DNA from: Apostichopus japonicus
Taxonomy: Eukaryota; Echinodermata; Holothuroidea; Aspidochirotida; Stichopodidae
DNA: 64,000 nt
Assembly (NCBI RefSeq): GCF_037975245.1
Contig: NC_092579.1
Coordinates: forward strand, 12,942,678 to 13,006,677
Direction: 5' to 3'
Of this stretch, positions 13,421 through 32,274 are shown one piece after another (the stretch's first letter is position 1; every line of letters starts with the position of its first letter). A program made the position numbers and the translations under genes. A model generated the notes under the pieces. The model was not told where the DNA came from. It did not search any database and was given only the letters and a program-made list of their open reading frames with translations.

Positions 13421-15058
13421 CATGTCCGAAATATCTCATAATCAGGATCCAAAATACTTTTTTTTTTAATTTCGGGTGTTATTTTGGGAAAATTGCCCCT
13501 GTCAATCTTGTTTCAGGCGCAACGTTAGAATGTTCGAGAGCTCTTTTATATTATTCGATGAAGAAAATGGCCTCATGCAGGCTATTATAGGCCTATACAC
13601 ATGCAATACACAATTACACATAGTTACATTCCTAGGTACCGATTGCTAGGGCATCCAGGTGAAACGTGTATTAAGCATTACCCTGGTTACATGAGATTCT
13701 CAGCTGTTCGAGGGAACATGTACGTGTGTAGGCCTACTATAGGGCCTATATGAATACTATGAGGGTGCATATATGTACTATATCAATACCGTGGGCGCAA
13801 TAATACATTTTGTTGTTATAGGGCCAATGAAGCCTACTGTCAACTATTTTTGCTTTAATAAAGACGCTTTATTTGAAAAGATCGCACTGCGTTTATGGTA
13901 GGCGAGAAATGAAGCTAAAAAAGAGCCGTACATTAACGAAGATGCATAAATGTAGGCATGAAAATATTCTTTTCCCTGGCATTTGGTGGGGGGGGATATA
14001 GTGCATTACATCCCCTCCACCCATTTTCATGTGGGGATATATCCCCCCTCCAACCAGGATCGCCGCCCATGGCCATATGTGATCCATTTTTCGACCTTAA
14101 TAATAAGCAACATTTCCAGTAAATATGGACACAAAATGCACAATTTAGTATGGCTGGCATGTCACCTAGTGTTTATAGTGATAATACAAACACAATTACC
14201 ATCTATGTTTCTAAAACTATTATGCCGCCGAACTTCGCCAGAACCTTTTTTTGGCAAACAAAAAATAAAGCATACGGGAGGAGGGGGGGGGGGGTTGAGC
14301 GATCACCGACATCTCACATAAAGGTCGTCATCAATTTTTTTTTTTTTTTTGCTAAACTTTTTTTAGGTGACGGCCAATAGGGGGCGCGCCTGTTGCGCCC
14401 CCCTGGATACGCCCCTGTACTATACAATTACCAACAGGTTTTACGATGGGAATTGAGCTCGCAAAACCTTCTCGGCCTATTGGCTAAGATTATATGTAAG
14501 AATGTTCCCCTTTATATGGGAATCGTGATACACACCTGGCTATGGTCACAAAGTACAGTCTTGATGCAAAGGGACTGAGGTTGAGAGCGGATCGGTCGGT
14601 TCGTTGTTTGGTTTTTCGTGCCCAGGTTCTTTATTGGGTGACTTTCTTAAAAAATAATACGTACTCTGATCAAGATACTGTACAGAAGGTTGCACTATAC
14701 GAACTAGAGTTCCAGTTTTTTTTTTTTTTGGAAAGGGGGGGGGGTTTGAAATTCACCCTTTGTCATTGTTCCTCTAAGTATTATAAATTGTTAAAGTATT
14801 TGTACACAATATTCGTGCTTGAAAAGCCGGAATGATGACTAAGAACCTAATGCTAACTCGTGGTGGATTTTTACAGTACAAAACACACTGCCTTGTTGAA
14901 CACTCCACGCATGTCATCAGAGCAGACGGCGGATAAACTTTGACTCTGAAATCGACTTACCTCTGACACAAGTTGGTATTTGTCAACAGATGACATCTTT
15001 AGCTTTCTGTTTATGCTCTCGACCTCAAGAACAGAAGTGTCCGTTTAATTTTGATCAG
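13421..15058. other. Non-coding with element fragments
   Basis: Contains G-rich and C-rich fragments around 13980-14070 ending in GGATCGCCGCCCATGG, a motif also seen near 13232 and 29616, and a reversed hAT-like terminus (GGATACGCCCCTG) at 14405-14417. No gene recognised. Confidence 0.5.
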
Positions 15059-15066
15059 GACAACCA

Positions 15067-15433
15067 CAGTGGCGGAGCGTCCATACAGTCAGGGGGCGGA
15101 TGCCCCCCCCCCCTGACGGACTGATATGGACTGCTGGCGCCCTTTTCAGCTTTTTACCACTTTCTACTTATTCGCGATTATTGACTTTTTTTATTGCGTT
15201 CTCATCTACCTTTGTCACATTTTGTTGGCGATGACACCTATTTATTCTTCGTTTATCTGCAAATTAGCAAGGCCAGGAAAGGGTCATTTCCGGCGATCTA
15301 GGAAGTATTTTTACTCAAAAAAAATCTGTGCGCTCCGCGCCAACCTGTGGTGGCGCTCCGCTTAGATAGTGTCGAAAGCGCCCCTACAGACCATTTTCGC
15401 CCCCCTTGACCACTACCCCTAGCTCCGCCACTG
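15067..15433 (-). mobile_element. hAT-type MITE, 367 bp, with 8-bp target duplication
   Basis: Terminal inverted repeats are CAGTGGCGGAGC and GCTCCGCCACTG. Flanking 8-mers GACAACCA (15059-15066) and GGCAACCA (15434-15441) differ at one position, as expected for an old hAT insertion. It is the reverse of the element at 23252-23652 and contains the CTAAGCGGAGCGCCACC module (15310-15370, minus orientation). There is no coding capacity. Confidence 0.85.
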
Positions 15434-15441
15434 GGCAACCA

Positions 15442-17904
15442 TGAAGAAGTTTAATCATGAAGAAGACAACCGTGAGAAGTTTACTTTATACTGCGTGTAA
15501 AGTATATATAAATATGGTTATTGATGCACTTTGTACATTCCTAAATTCCTTCTTATGCACTGAATATTTTAAACGATTGCTTTGCAAATATCGATCAATA
15601 AAAAAATCATTGGAATCATATGAAAGAAAACCAAAGTGCATTGGAATCTTAAGTTTAAGAACAAACATTCAGTTTGTTACCATCAATATTTAGTATCGTG
15701 GCCCGTATAAAGACATCTTCCCCCAATCGATAGCAATTGCAAAGAGTATTACCTATGAACAATACTTTTCAGTAAATTATTGATGACTTATGTATAATAA
15801 ACGAAAACAATTTTTTTCAAATGGAATTATATTTTAGAATATGGTTCCTTATTTTAACGTCGACCAATATTAATTACGTACTTCTATCAAAAACTTAAAA
15901 ATTTATATTGAAAGAAATTATATTGTGGAATTTTGTTTCTATTTAGTTCGTCAGGGGTTGCAACGCATCAACCATTTTGCATTTAGGATAGTATTTATTC
16001 ATTGAACTATACAGGTCAAATGCTTCTATAGAGATCCGGAGTAAGTATGAAAAGCCGGTTTAACATTTAATCAGGAATTTCAGATATCTTAAATTATGAC
16101 TGATTTTAGATATCTGAAATTTTTAATCCGATATCTGAAACTGAAGCCGATATATCTAAAATTGAATTCAAGCTATTAAAATTTTAATTCGATATCTGAA
16201 ATTGATTTCAAGATATCTGAAATTGAATAAGAGGACGGTATCTGACTTGTTTTTATATATCTGTAAGTATGTTATGGTGGTAGCTCAATGGCAGGTGGGT
16301 AGTAATCTACACGGCCTCTCCATGACCCCTTCCCTCCCCCACCCCCGACCCCGACCGTTGGTCTGTCTACATATATGCCAGCTTACAATTAACAGTGGGT
16401 ATGACTGTGGTGAAGTTAGATCACATTTCAAAAGAACTTCGGCATTATTATGTTGCACAAATATTTAAAATGTAGCTTCGTAAATTTGATTTTTACATTT
16501 TATAATTCTAAAAAAAAAATATAACATCTATAAAGGCCCAAAGTATTGATTTTTGCTCATAGATAATTAATATGTTGTACTTTATGTGGACTTTGGTCGT
16601 AAATCATACAGAGTTTGCCTACCGTGGCGTTGTTAGCAAGTTTACTGGACAATGCAATTTCGAACATCTCGAGCACATGCATGGTCCATGATTATTGGTT
16701 CTTCGTCTCTGTGGTGATAACAAACACTTTATATTCGTCTTTGTCATTCGTTACCATCCACAAACAGTTGGGTTAGTGTCATATATACATAGCATCATAT
16801 ATACATAGCATCATATATCATAGCATCATATTTACATATCATAGACGGTGCTTGGAATTGTATGCCCATATCCACATAATATATTAGTTTAGTAAATAAA
16901 TATAGAAGTATTGACAGCAAAGACGAAACTTGATGAGAAATGTTGGTGTGTAGAAATCGTTTTAAACTAGCCGATGAATATGTTCTTGACTAAAATCCAA
17001 AGTCTGAACAGGCGGCATATTTGCACGATTCTTTACCCAATCAATCATATACCAGTAATATAATAATGATAACCAGCAGTTATGTTTACGACGCTTAAGC
17101 CACTACAAATGATTCTCGATCTGTCTGGTTACGGGAGTGGGCTTTTTCTACCGGGACGTTTGGTAAAATGGCTACATAGTAAATGCATGATCTAATGCAG
17201 CAACGTATAGCATATACAGCTATTGGACGCTGATCTGAGACGATACCGCTTAAAGTTTAACTTATAGATGCAAATAACACGAATGTGGTTGCGTCTCGTT
17301 TTAGTTATTCCTCGTGGGACCCCGGGGAGGAGGGGGGTGCGCACGGTGAATATGCCGACACTTTTCAGATATTTTAGTGTTACACATGTCTTGTAGCGAT
17401 TTGAGAGTACAAATAGAAACAGAGTATATGTATGTCAAACAGGGTAACTTTGCTCTGAGATTCTTTGGAATGTATCATCCTGTAACGCTTGTACTTCAAC
17501 GTCGTAAGTTGTTGTTTGTTCTAGACACTTTGACAGGGTTGAGTAAATACCCATAGCCCCCTTGCCCGCCCGTTCTTATGACCCCATATGAGTTGAGTGC
17601 ATGATTTTTTTTTAACATTTTTAACTTGAATTATTTAGTTGTTACGCTTATTCAATAAGTGAAGAAATTTAGTTGGTAATTCCAAGGTTTCTCTCATGAC
17701 CGGGAAAGCTTTCGTAACATACTGAACCGGGATCCAAATAGCGATATAGGATTCGGGATAAACTTGTTGTTATCATTAACTACACTATGCTGTTATATTT
17801 AACAGCCAATTGCAACTTATCTTAATCGGTAAAGATCAATATTCCATTACGTGTAATGTTAATACACATCAATGAACTTGCACTGCCCGCTCTTTTAGTT
17901 AAAT
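15442..17904. other. Non-coding; short GATATCTGAAATT repeats
   Basis: At 16078-16225 the word GATATCTGAAATT recurs five or more times in degenerate form, several times with a TTGAATTC-like link. A short CATATATACATAGCAT tandem occurs near 16778-16840. No gene recognised. Confidence 0.55.
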
Positions 17905-18218
17905 AGGCGGAGTGTATAGCCGAGTGGTTAACGCCGGCGTCTCCCAGTCATGAGATCCCCGGTTCGATTCCCCGCCGACAGCAATGTGTGTCGTCTGGCA
18001 AGGGTGTTGTTCAATAACAACTTCCTGACATGGACGTTAAATGGATGTGTGCCGAGAGATTGGCTTCGGTCAGCTTGCGAGTCTACAAGCCTCCATGGCT
18101 TCTTTCGCGAGTTCCTGCTTGCGGGAAGATCACATATACATACATACATACATACATACATACATACATACATACATACATACATACACACATACATACA
18201 TACATACATACATACATA
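17905..18218 (+). mobile_element. tRNA-derived SINE with (ACAT)n tail
   Basis: The head has RNA polymerase III promoter boxes: an A box TAGCCGAGTGG (17917-17927) and a B box GGTTCGATTCC (17961-17971). A ~150-base unrelated body follows (including GACATGGACGTTAAATGG and CTTCGGTCAGCTTGCGAGTC), then an (ACAT)n tail at about 18131-18218. A diverged minus-strand copy is at 51741-51950. The ends of the head do not pair as an acceptor stem, so this is not a functional tRNA. Confidence 0.85.
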
Positions 18219-19357
18219 ATTGTGAATAGGTTTTTATCAGTGTATGGATGTTAAAGCTCTATGAGAAACTTCCACAATACCAGATCCTCTGGAAACGCCC
18301 ACATACCCACCCCACCCCACCATACCACACCACACACACACACATACATACTCAATGCTCGCATTGTCAAAATCGTTTAATGTCAAATCGTCACTGGGGC
18401 TATTTTGCTTCATTCATTTATCGATATGAATGGTTCATAGTTAGACCGTTCATATATACATAGACATAAACAACATTCAGGGGTTGAGTCCCAATTAACA
18501 AAGATAGTTAATTGTCTGCTTGGAGGTAAATTTATTCGTTTGTATTTTTTTTTCTTTCGGGATTTTTGCGCTCAAATTAATACCACTTAATTAATTTTAA
18601 TAAAATTAACACAATACAAGAGCAGTTCAGACAATGTCAACCAGAACTTTATTATCTTTCTTGCTCACATTTTTCTTTCACTATAGCTTATATCTTACAA
18701 AACAAATATGACAAGGAGAAAGTAAGATATTGTTTAAAATGTACATAGATCGACAAAATATACCCAAAATAAACAAACAAATTAAGGTCTTAAATCTTAA
18801 GATCATCATTATTGCATTCCCCCCCCCCCCCTCCCCAACATGCTAGAAAGTGGAATATAATGGTCACCCATTTTCAAACTTCAAATTGCATTTCACTGCC
18901 AACCTCCGAGGATTTGCCCCATCTGAGAAATCTATTCGTTTATCGTTGAAACTCATTAACACCTGAGAATTACCAGGAGGGACAGAACCTACAGAAATGA
19001 TTTTTTAAAAACTTTTGGATTTATTTTAGGATGATACAATTCGGGGATAGTATTATAACCTTTTATCTCATACCCAATCTCGACCACCCACCCTCGTTAC
19101 CCTAACTGCCCTTCCACCCCTGCCACGCATGTACCCCGTCATCCAGTTTCCAATGCTTCACGTATATCGAAGATACAGAGTATGGATGTAAAACCTTTAG
19201 TTCATTAAAAATTCCTCGACCAATAAAACAGCTGACATGTTATTCAATGAGATGTGAGAATACTCGATCCCGCAAACAGGATGTGACGTAGGCACAATAA
19301 AACAAAGAAGTATTGTTCATACAGTATACTGCTGCATAACTATTCGTATAACGGTGT

Positions 19358-19406
<49 letters not shown>

Positions 19407-19778
19407 GTATATGTATGTATATATATATATATATGCCCAATTCAATATATTTTATTATATATTATTTGACAGTGACTAACTAGGAATAATCTCTAAATGC
19501 GTTATTAAAAGACCTAATAGTCATATAGCATTTACAACTTTGGTAAATTCCTCGTATAAAAAATTCGCCTTTCTCACAACACGGTTAAAATAAAACTGCA
19601 CCCGGCGAGATAGAAAGTGTTATAATATTACAGCCGAGTTATATTGCATGCTACAATAGTTCATAATTTTTTTTATAACCTGTTTAGTTGATGTTTTTAC
19701 GGGGAATAATAATAATAATACGTTTCCATCACAAATTGCAAATCCGTAAACACTAACTAGAGTCTAGGACCATCTTGA
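18219..19778. other. Non-coding, (AT)n at 19361-19434
   Basis: Includes a CA/CACA-rich patch near 18300-18350, a C run near 18820-18832 and an interrupted (AT)n tract at 19361-19434. A TTTATT (AATAAA on the minus strand) at 18648-18653 could be a distal polyadenylation signal for the minus-strand gene ending at 21085, but nothing proves it. Confidence 0.45.
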
Positions 19779-20525
19779 AACGGTATACCAGGGTGCGAAT
19801 TTTTTTCCCAAACAGGTTTGCAATTACGGAGTTTTCAGCCAATCAAATTGCTCGTGACGTCAGCATAAATAATAACCATCGCTTGGAAGTTCGAAGACAT
19901 ACTGAGTTACACACTGACACTTGATTGAGTATAGTTAAGGGGTTTCCCTTCAAACGCCCTAACATGTTGATCTCACTTATGATACATACGCTACATTCTA
20001 TTTGGTTCGTGTTTACGTTATCCACGATTCGTGAACCGTTCTATTGAAATCAGAATTTGTTTCGTGGAATGGGTAGGCCTACACTAAAAGCAACTTCATG
20101 ACGCGAGTCTTGAGTAAATATACGCAAAACAGTATAGTGTATAGTATGATATATTTCCGTCACTGCACTGTGAACTTAGTTATAATACATATAGGCTTAC
20201 AGCGCATGTGTGATGTACCCTGTACGAAACTTTCACTGTGCGATGTTATCGATTAATGCCTTCACAGAAAACTTCGATCAAAGTAGATCATATAATACTA
20301 GTGTGCTAAATATGTCTAAACCAATTCCAAATATATCTAAATATATGTACGAAAGCTACGGGTAATTTTGAACGGGTATATCTTCGTTGCAACAATGGAT
20401 GCAGTACCTCAAAATGAAGGTTTCTATGGTGATGACGAAACTTTTCCGACCAATCATGAACGACTATTAACGCACACTTGCAAACCTGTTTGGGAAAAAA
20501 GATTCGCTACCGGGGTATCGCTAGG
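19779..20525. mobile_element. Possible inverted-repeat element
   Basis: About 43 bases at 19779-19825 (containing GCGAATTTTTTTCCCAAACA then GGTTTGCAA) recur in inverted form at 20483-20525 with a few mismatches. The outer ends read CGGTATACC and GGGGTATCG. The interior has no recognisable gene. The element type is unknown. Confidence 0.5.
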
Positions 20526-21084
20526 ATTATATGTAACCTGTTCCGATCGAACGCATTACGTTGATATTGCTCTAGGAGCTGATTATTTTATCAGGATATG
20601 AATGATAGATATAAAAAGACAAATGATAACGGAACATGAAATTTGGAGCAAAATTTCTTTCAACTTTCACTTGCTACCTGCTTCACGTAAATAACGTATT
20701 AGTTCATAATCATCTTTCTATGACACATATACTGCGATGGTTATCCCGAACAAGTTTCCTTTCGGCGGGTTTTGCCAATAATAAAATCGTTTCATTTCTG
20801 GAGATTCCAATATCGGCATACTCTGGTTACTTTATTACTTGGACAGATTCACGAATGGAAATAGCTTCTGTTTGCACTCCCTTAACGATCATCATTAAAT
20901 GCGATGAATGAATACAAAAAAAAACTGCGAGCTCTCTTCCTCAAAACTGCGCGCTCTTTTCCTAACGGCTAGATAAAGTGGTATCACTTTGCATTGAGCA
21001 TCGCCGAGGCCATTGAATGACATTTCGATCGGTACAATGGTGAGACGTTCTTCGTCAAGTCAATAATATATTGTTCAGGTCGTA
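20526..21084. other. Probable 3' UTR or flank of the minus-strand membrane protein gene
   Basis: Directly downstream of the stop codon at 21085 on the minus strand. A minus-strand AATAAA (TTTATT at 20831-20836) is the nearest polyadenylation candidate. Plus-strand frames here (for example 20636-20911) show no domain. Confidence 0.35.
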
Positions 21085-27897
<6,813 letters not shown>

Positions 27898-27901
27898 ATC
27901 G

Positions 27902-28973
27902 CTGTAAAAAAATAAGAATAAAAAGAGAGAATAAAACAAGGTAGCATTGGACAATGTGAACTGTGAAATAAAAGTAACGTGCTATACCTTCTTCTGATTC
28001 GATGAATTATTGTGATTTCAAAAAATAGACAAATAACATTCAAATATTATGTATATAGAATAAGAATGCACGATATTTGAAATTTTACAGGTATATATAA
28101 TTTCATCAAGGGAACAAACTTCACAGCTGGGTGTATATTTATATGCAAACTTTCACAGGACCGTGTTACAACCGAGTCTTACAACTTGACTTTAAACAGG
28201 TTTAAATCTTGATGTGCCATAGAAAATTTTAAAAAAAGTCGATGCTAGTGATGTTTCTAAACACATATATACTCCGATTTTCCAGACAATCAGCTCATAG
28301 ATAATCTAAACTTTTGGAATGTTTGCTCTAATGCTAAACTAATGGTGGTGTACTGCAGGCGTAAGCCGTCCTTTGTTTTATAATTTTATAATAAATCAAC
28401 CAAAATGTATGTTCTAGGTTTAAACGTCAAGGGAACACCAGTTCACCCCTGATGGCTGATATTCCACAATTTGACCTTGTCATTACAACCATGTTATTTG
28501 ATGAAATAAAAGTCTTATTTTTTTCATATTGGTATATTTCGTTTTACTTTCAGTTTATTCTCTCTATCTCCTCAGATGAGGTGCAATTGACGTAAAGATG
28601 CATTAAAACACAGCAGTTAATATACATCATACTACATATAACACATAGAAGAATATTGTTATTAATATTATTAAATTGTCTCGTGATGACAAGAACATCT
28701 AAACCTATAGAGACAATCAAACAATGCCACTGTAGATTGTGTTTCAGAGATAAATTTCAAAGTTTAAGTTAATTTTCGTTTTACACATTTTGCAAATTTA
28801 GTGTTGCTACAGCCCTATTTTCCTTCTTTTTTTTTATCGCCAAACCAAATTTCATTACGAATGCGATCCGTCTAGCTATAATTCATTTCTAAAAAAAGAG
28901 TAAAAACTACTTTCGGTGAAAGTCTGTGACGATTTTTTGGTGAATTTTAGTAACAAATTGTGACACGGCTAGA
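27902..28973. other. Non-coding, upstream of the minus-strand gene
   Basis: Would contain the 5' UTR exon and promoter of the membrane protein gene, but neither can be placed. No other gene seen. Confidence 0.4.
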
Positions 28974-29244
28974 CAGGCTCGTAGCGAGGAATTTGCCAAG
29001 GGAGGGGCGAAGCTTGTAGGCAAACTATCTAAGCGTAGCGCCATCACGAGTTGGCGCGAAGCGTAAATAAAAAAATTGGGCCGAAAATGCCTCCCTGCAG
29101 ATCGCTGGAAATGGCACTTCCCAGGCCTTGTAAGTTGCATCTAAGCATTTTCTATTTTGAAATTACTAGCGATATCATACAAAAAATACAAAAAATATGC
29201 TCAAGGTCTCCCCCTTCGCCCCCCCCCCCTTGGCTACGCGCCTG
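28974..29244 (+). mobile_element. hAT-type MITE, 271 bp, with 8-bp target duplication
   Basis: Ends are CAGGCTCGTAGC and GGCTACGCGCCTG. Flanks CGGCTAGA (28966-28973) and CGGTTAGA (29245-29252) match at 7 of 8 positions. It contains the CTATCTAAGCG-AGCGCCA module. The copy at 54983 belongs to the same subfamily. Confidence 0.85.
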
Positions 29245-29674
29245 CGGTTAGAAATCTTGTAGGAAACAGGCCAAATGGAAACCCAGTGAACCCATATTGA
29301 TGTGGATAATATATATGATTGTACGTACTAGCATTCGTACACAAGAGATGTACAGACATTATGATAATACTCATGAGTGACAACTTGCTATACGGTCACA
29401 GGTCACAGAAACGACCACGAAGAGTCATTTACCTCATGCAGCATGTGTTGGATGAAGTTTTAGCCACCGCCTAGTATGATTTAGATAAATAATCTCACGC
29501 ATTATTTTCTATTTATAACCACAAAAAAAAACTATGCCACCAAATATTGGGGGATATTAGATACTATATCCCCCACCTAAAATATTGGGGGCCTTTCCCC
29601 CCGTCCCCCCCCTCCATGATCGCCGCCCATGCAGCCATGTAGTTCTCATTTGTAACCAATGGAGTAGCTATATG
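29245..29674. other. Non-coding
   Basis: Contains a C-rich fragment near 29595-29625 with GATCGCCGCCCATG, a motif also seen near 14055. No gene. Confidence 0.5.
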
Positions 29675-31745
29675 CTGGTTGATGACCACCTGCATCGACC
29701 AGCTCTATATCTTACCAACCAGCACCTATTACAGAAATTAATACGATGCATACCTCATCTCTGGGACAGCAGTCGCCGATTGTCGCAACCAGTAACGTTA
29801 AGTCCACCGCACACTGCGGGACTCATCACGACCCGGATCACCCGATACTCATGGCTCGTACAGTAACTACTGTTCATGACCTGTAACATATGTTACACAT
29901 GTTACGAACACAAAGTAGTAATTACTGATGCACGGTTGTGGGACATGAACAGTAGTTGCTGTACCAACCAACCATTGAGTGCGAGTTCTTTAATACGCGA
30001 TTCTAAAATGGAGTTAAATGCTATATAAGTAGGCATAGGCTATATGGGTATACCCGAACATGTCATTTCTTCGTTTTCGGCATGACGAATTGGCGTAATT
30101 AAAAGAGAGGTGTGAACTGGAATCAAGTGGTACCGTACCTCCTATACTTCAAACACATAGCTAGTATACACTAACTGTACTGCTGTTATCTGTAACACAT
30201 GTTACTACTGTTCATGTCCCACAATCGTGCATCAGTAATGGCTATACTTTGTGTTCGTAACACGGTAACATGTGTTACAGGTGGCACCAGTAGTTACTGT
30301 AGGCTACTATAGCTATGAGTATCGGCTGCCTCGATACGACTCCGTTTGACGTAAAATATAATCAATAGTCAGGCTGCGTGCGTGTGCGTGTAACGTTTCC
30401 CCGTCGGGCAGTCGTGCAGTGTGGGTTATAATATGTGGTTTGAACGCCAGTTCGAACTTGTTCCACAACTGGTTGAGTCTAAAACAATAAATCAACGTTT
30501 CTCTGATATATGTATATGAGCAAGTTTGTTTTGTGAGGTTAACACGAGACATATACCTCTTTGAAAAATGTACATAAGACGAACCTAACATTTGAAATTT
30601 ATCTCCGAAGCACAATCCCATTTTCTCTAGTTTCAGATGTTGTTGTCTTCAAGTTTGGTCTTAGATCTAGGTACTATTCGTTTCTGAGATACTTCATACT
30701 TTGATGATTAGTTTTATAGTAATAGTTTCTGTTTTTTGGTCATTAATAATGCAAAGCAAAACTTTACATTTTTTTAGTGCCTGGTGCGGTAATTCACATC
30801 AAGCAAGAATTTTCGAATACGTGGTTATAATCTTTAAGTTGCAGTTTGCGTTATTTTATAACTATACATATTAATTACCACATCAAGTAATATTCACCCG
30901 TCCTTAATTGGGATAACGCATATACCTTTCAACCTATTGAGTTTGTATATAGTTACAACCAGGGAGAACCAGGGACGAAGCATCCTGAATAATTCTTGGT
31001 CCTTCTGTTACAACGTCTATGTAAGTTTTCCCCTCTGATTAGGCCTCAAGCCCACCACCCGACTGATACGAACCGACTCAACAGTTGTAACCTAGCTTAG
31101 GTTGTTGTGAAGACCGACGGACTTACAACTTCACCTCCCCAAACCACCTCCCCACCCCTCCTGGCCCAGCCTCGCACACTGACCGACTGGTCCGAGCACA
31201 CGTACAACGACTGTGCAACGGCTCTTAAAGATCGGAGCTCACTTAGGTCACATGCACATTTATTCCTATGCGAATGGTTACATTTGTTAAAACTGTGCAG
31301 TTTAAGCTTAAGTCAGACGGGAAAACGATACATGCTAAAGCTTCCCGACTGAAGCCGACGAGACTTTATTCATTCATTCATTTATTTGTTTTTTCACATA
31401 AATTTCACACAAACTTTAAACGGGCAAAAATCCTTATCATTCGCAGTTTTAAGCACACGCAAGCTGCCCGACTATCCACGATTCTCTACTGAACTCTGCT
31501 TGGGCTGATTTGTTCATATGTGGACACTGTAAAACCAATTGCGTCGGGTTGTGATTAGTCCTGCAGTGTGCGGTGGACTCAACATTACTGGTTGCGGCAG
31601 TCGACGAATGCTGTTCAGAAATGAGGTACGCATCGTATTAATTTCTGTAATTGGTGCTGGTCGGTAAGATCATGAAGGTAAAACATGGAGGTAAAACTGT
31701 TTTACCTCCATGGTAAGATATAGAACTGGTCGATGCAGGTCGTAG
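29675..31745. repeat. Composite inverted repeat, ~2.07 kb, with nested palindrome
   Basis: The outer arms 29675-29845 and about 31540-31745 are inverted copies (ACCTGCATCGACCAG, TACAGAAATTAATACGATGC, CGCAACCAGTAA, GTCCACCGCACACTGC). The right arm carries an extra ~48 bases with a small palindrome. Inside, 29860-29962 and 30195-30303 form a second inverted pair (CAGTAACTACTG, TTACGAACACAAAGTA, TGTGGGACATGAACAGTAGT). Minus-strand frames inside are not coding. Confidence 0.75.
31048..31579 (+). mobile_element. CRCACACTG-family inverted-repeat element
   Basis: Starts AAGCCCACCACCCGACTGAT and ends GCAGTGTGCGGTGGACT. Internal blocks match 52695-53147: GACCGACTGGTC, CATTTGTTAAAACTGTGCAG, GGGAAAACG and CCGACTATCCACGATT. 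No coding capacity. Confidence 0.7.
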
Positions 31746-31821
31746 TCAAGCAGCATTGCTACTTACTCCACTGGTTTCAAATGAAAACTTCATGGCTGTG
31801 TTATTCGGAAAAATCATCATT

Positions 31822-32274
31822 AGTCGTGCAGTGCGCGTGGGCTGGGTGGACGGTAAGATTAAAGTCCGTCGGACTTCACGGCAATCGAAAACAAGGTTAC
31901 GACTCTCGAGTAGCGTAGGGTCGTATCAGTCGGCCGGTGGGCTTAAGACTAAAACTGAGCAAGATTTTGCCAGTTTTTAGTCTTGGGAAAACTATACATG
32001 CGTTTTCCCGATTAGCAGTCGTTCAGAGCTCCGGGGCTCACGACTGAACATGACTGCAGTTTTAACAAATATAACCAATTACGGGTTTATAAATTTGCAT
32101 GTGACCTAGGCGATCTCCGATCATTAACAGCCAACAGTCGCTGTGTGCGCTAATCAGCCGGTCAGTGTACGGAGGGTCAGGCCTCGGACAATTATTCTTC
32201 ACGATTAAAGATTTTTTACGTAAAGACGGTCGAATTGAGTCGGGTCGGGATCATATACAGTGTGCGACGGGCTT
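31822..32274 (-). mobile_element. CRCACACTG-family element fragments
   Basis: Reads on the minus strand with the same terminal GCCCGTCGCACACTG and TGATCCCGACCCGACTCAA, then GGTTATATTTGTTAAAACTG. A second left end (AAGCCCACCGGCCGACTGAT) lies at about 31947, so two fragments are juxtaposed. Confidence 0.6.

Noticed and set aside
17911-17980. A functional tRNA gene
   Set aside because: A and B boxes are present but the ends do not pair as an acceptor stem, and the sequence continues into a SINE body and tail.
20368-20601. + strand 77-codon frame
   Set aside because: It overlaps the right inverted end of the 19779-20525 repeat and shows no domain or splice signal.
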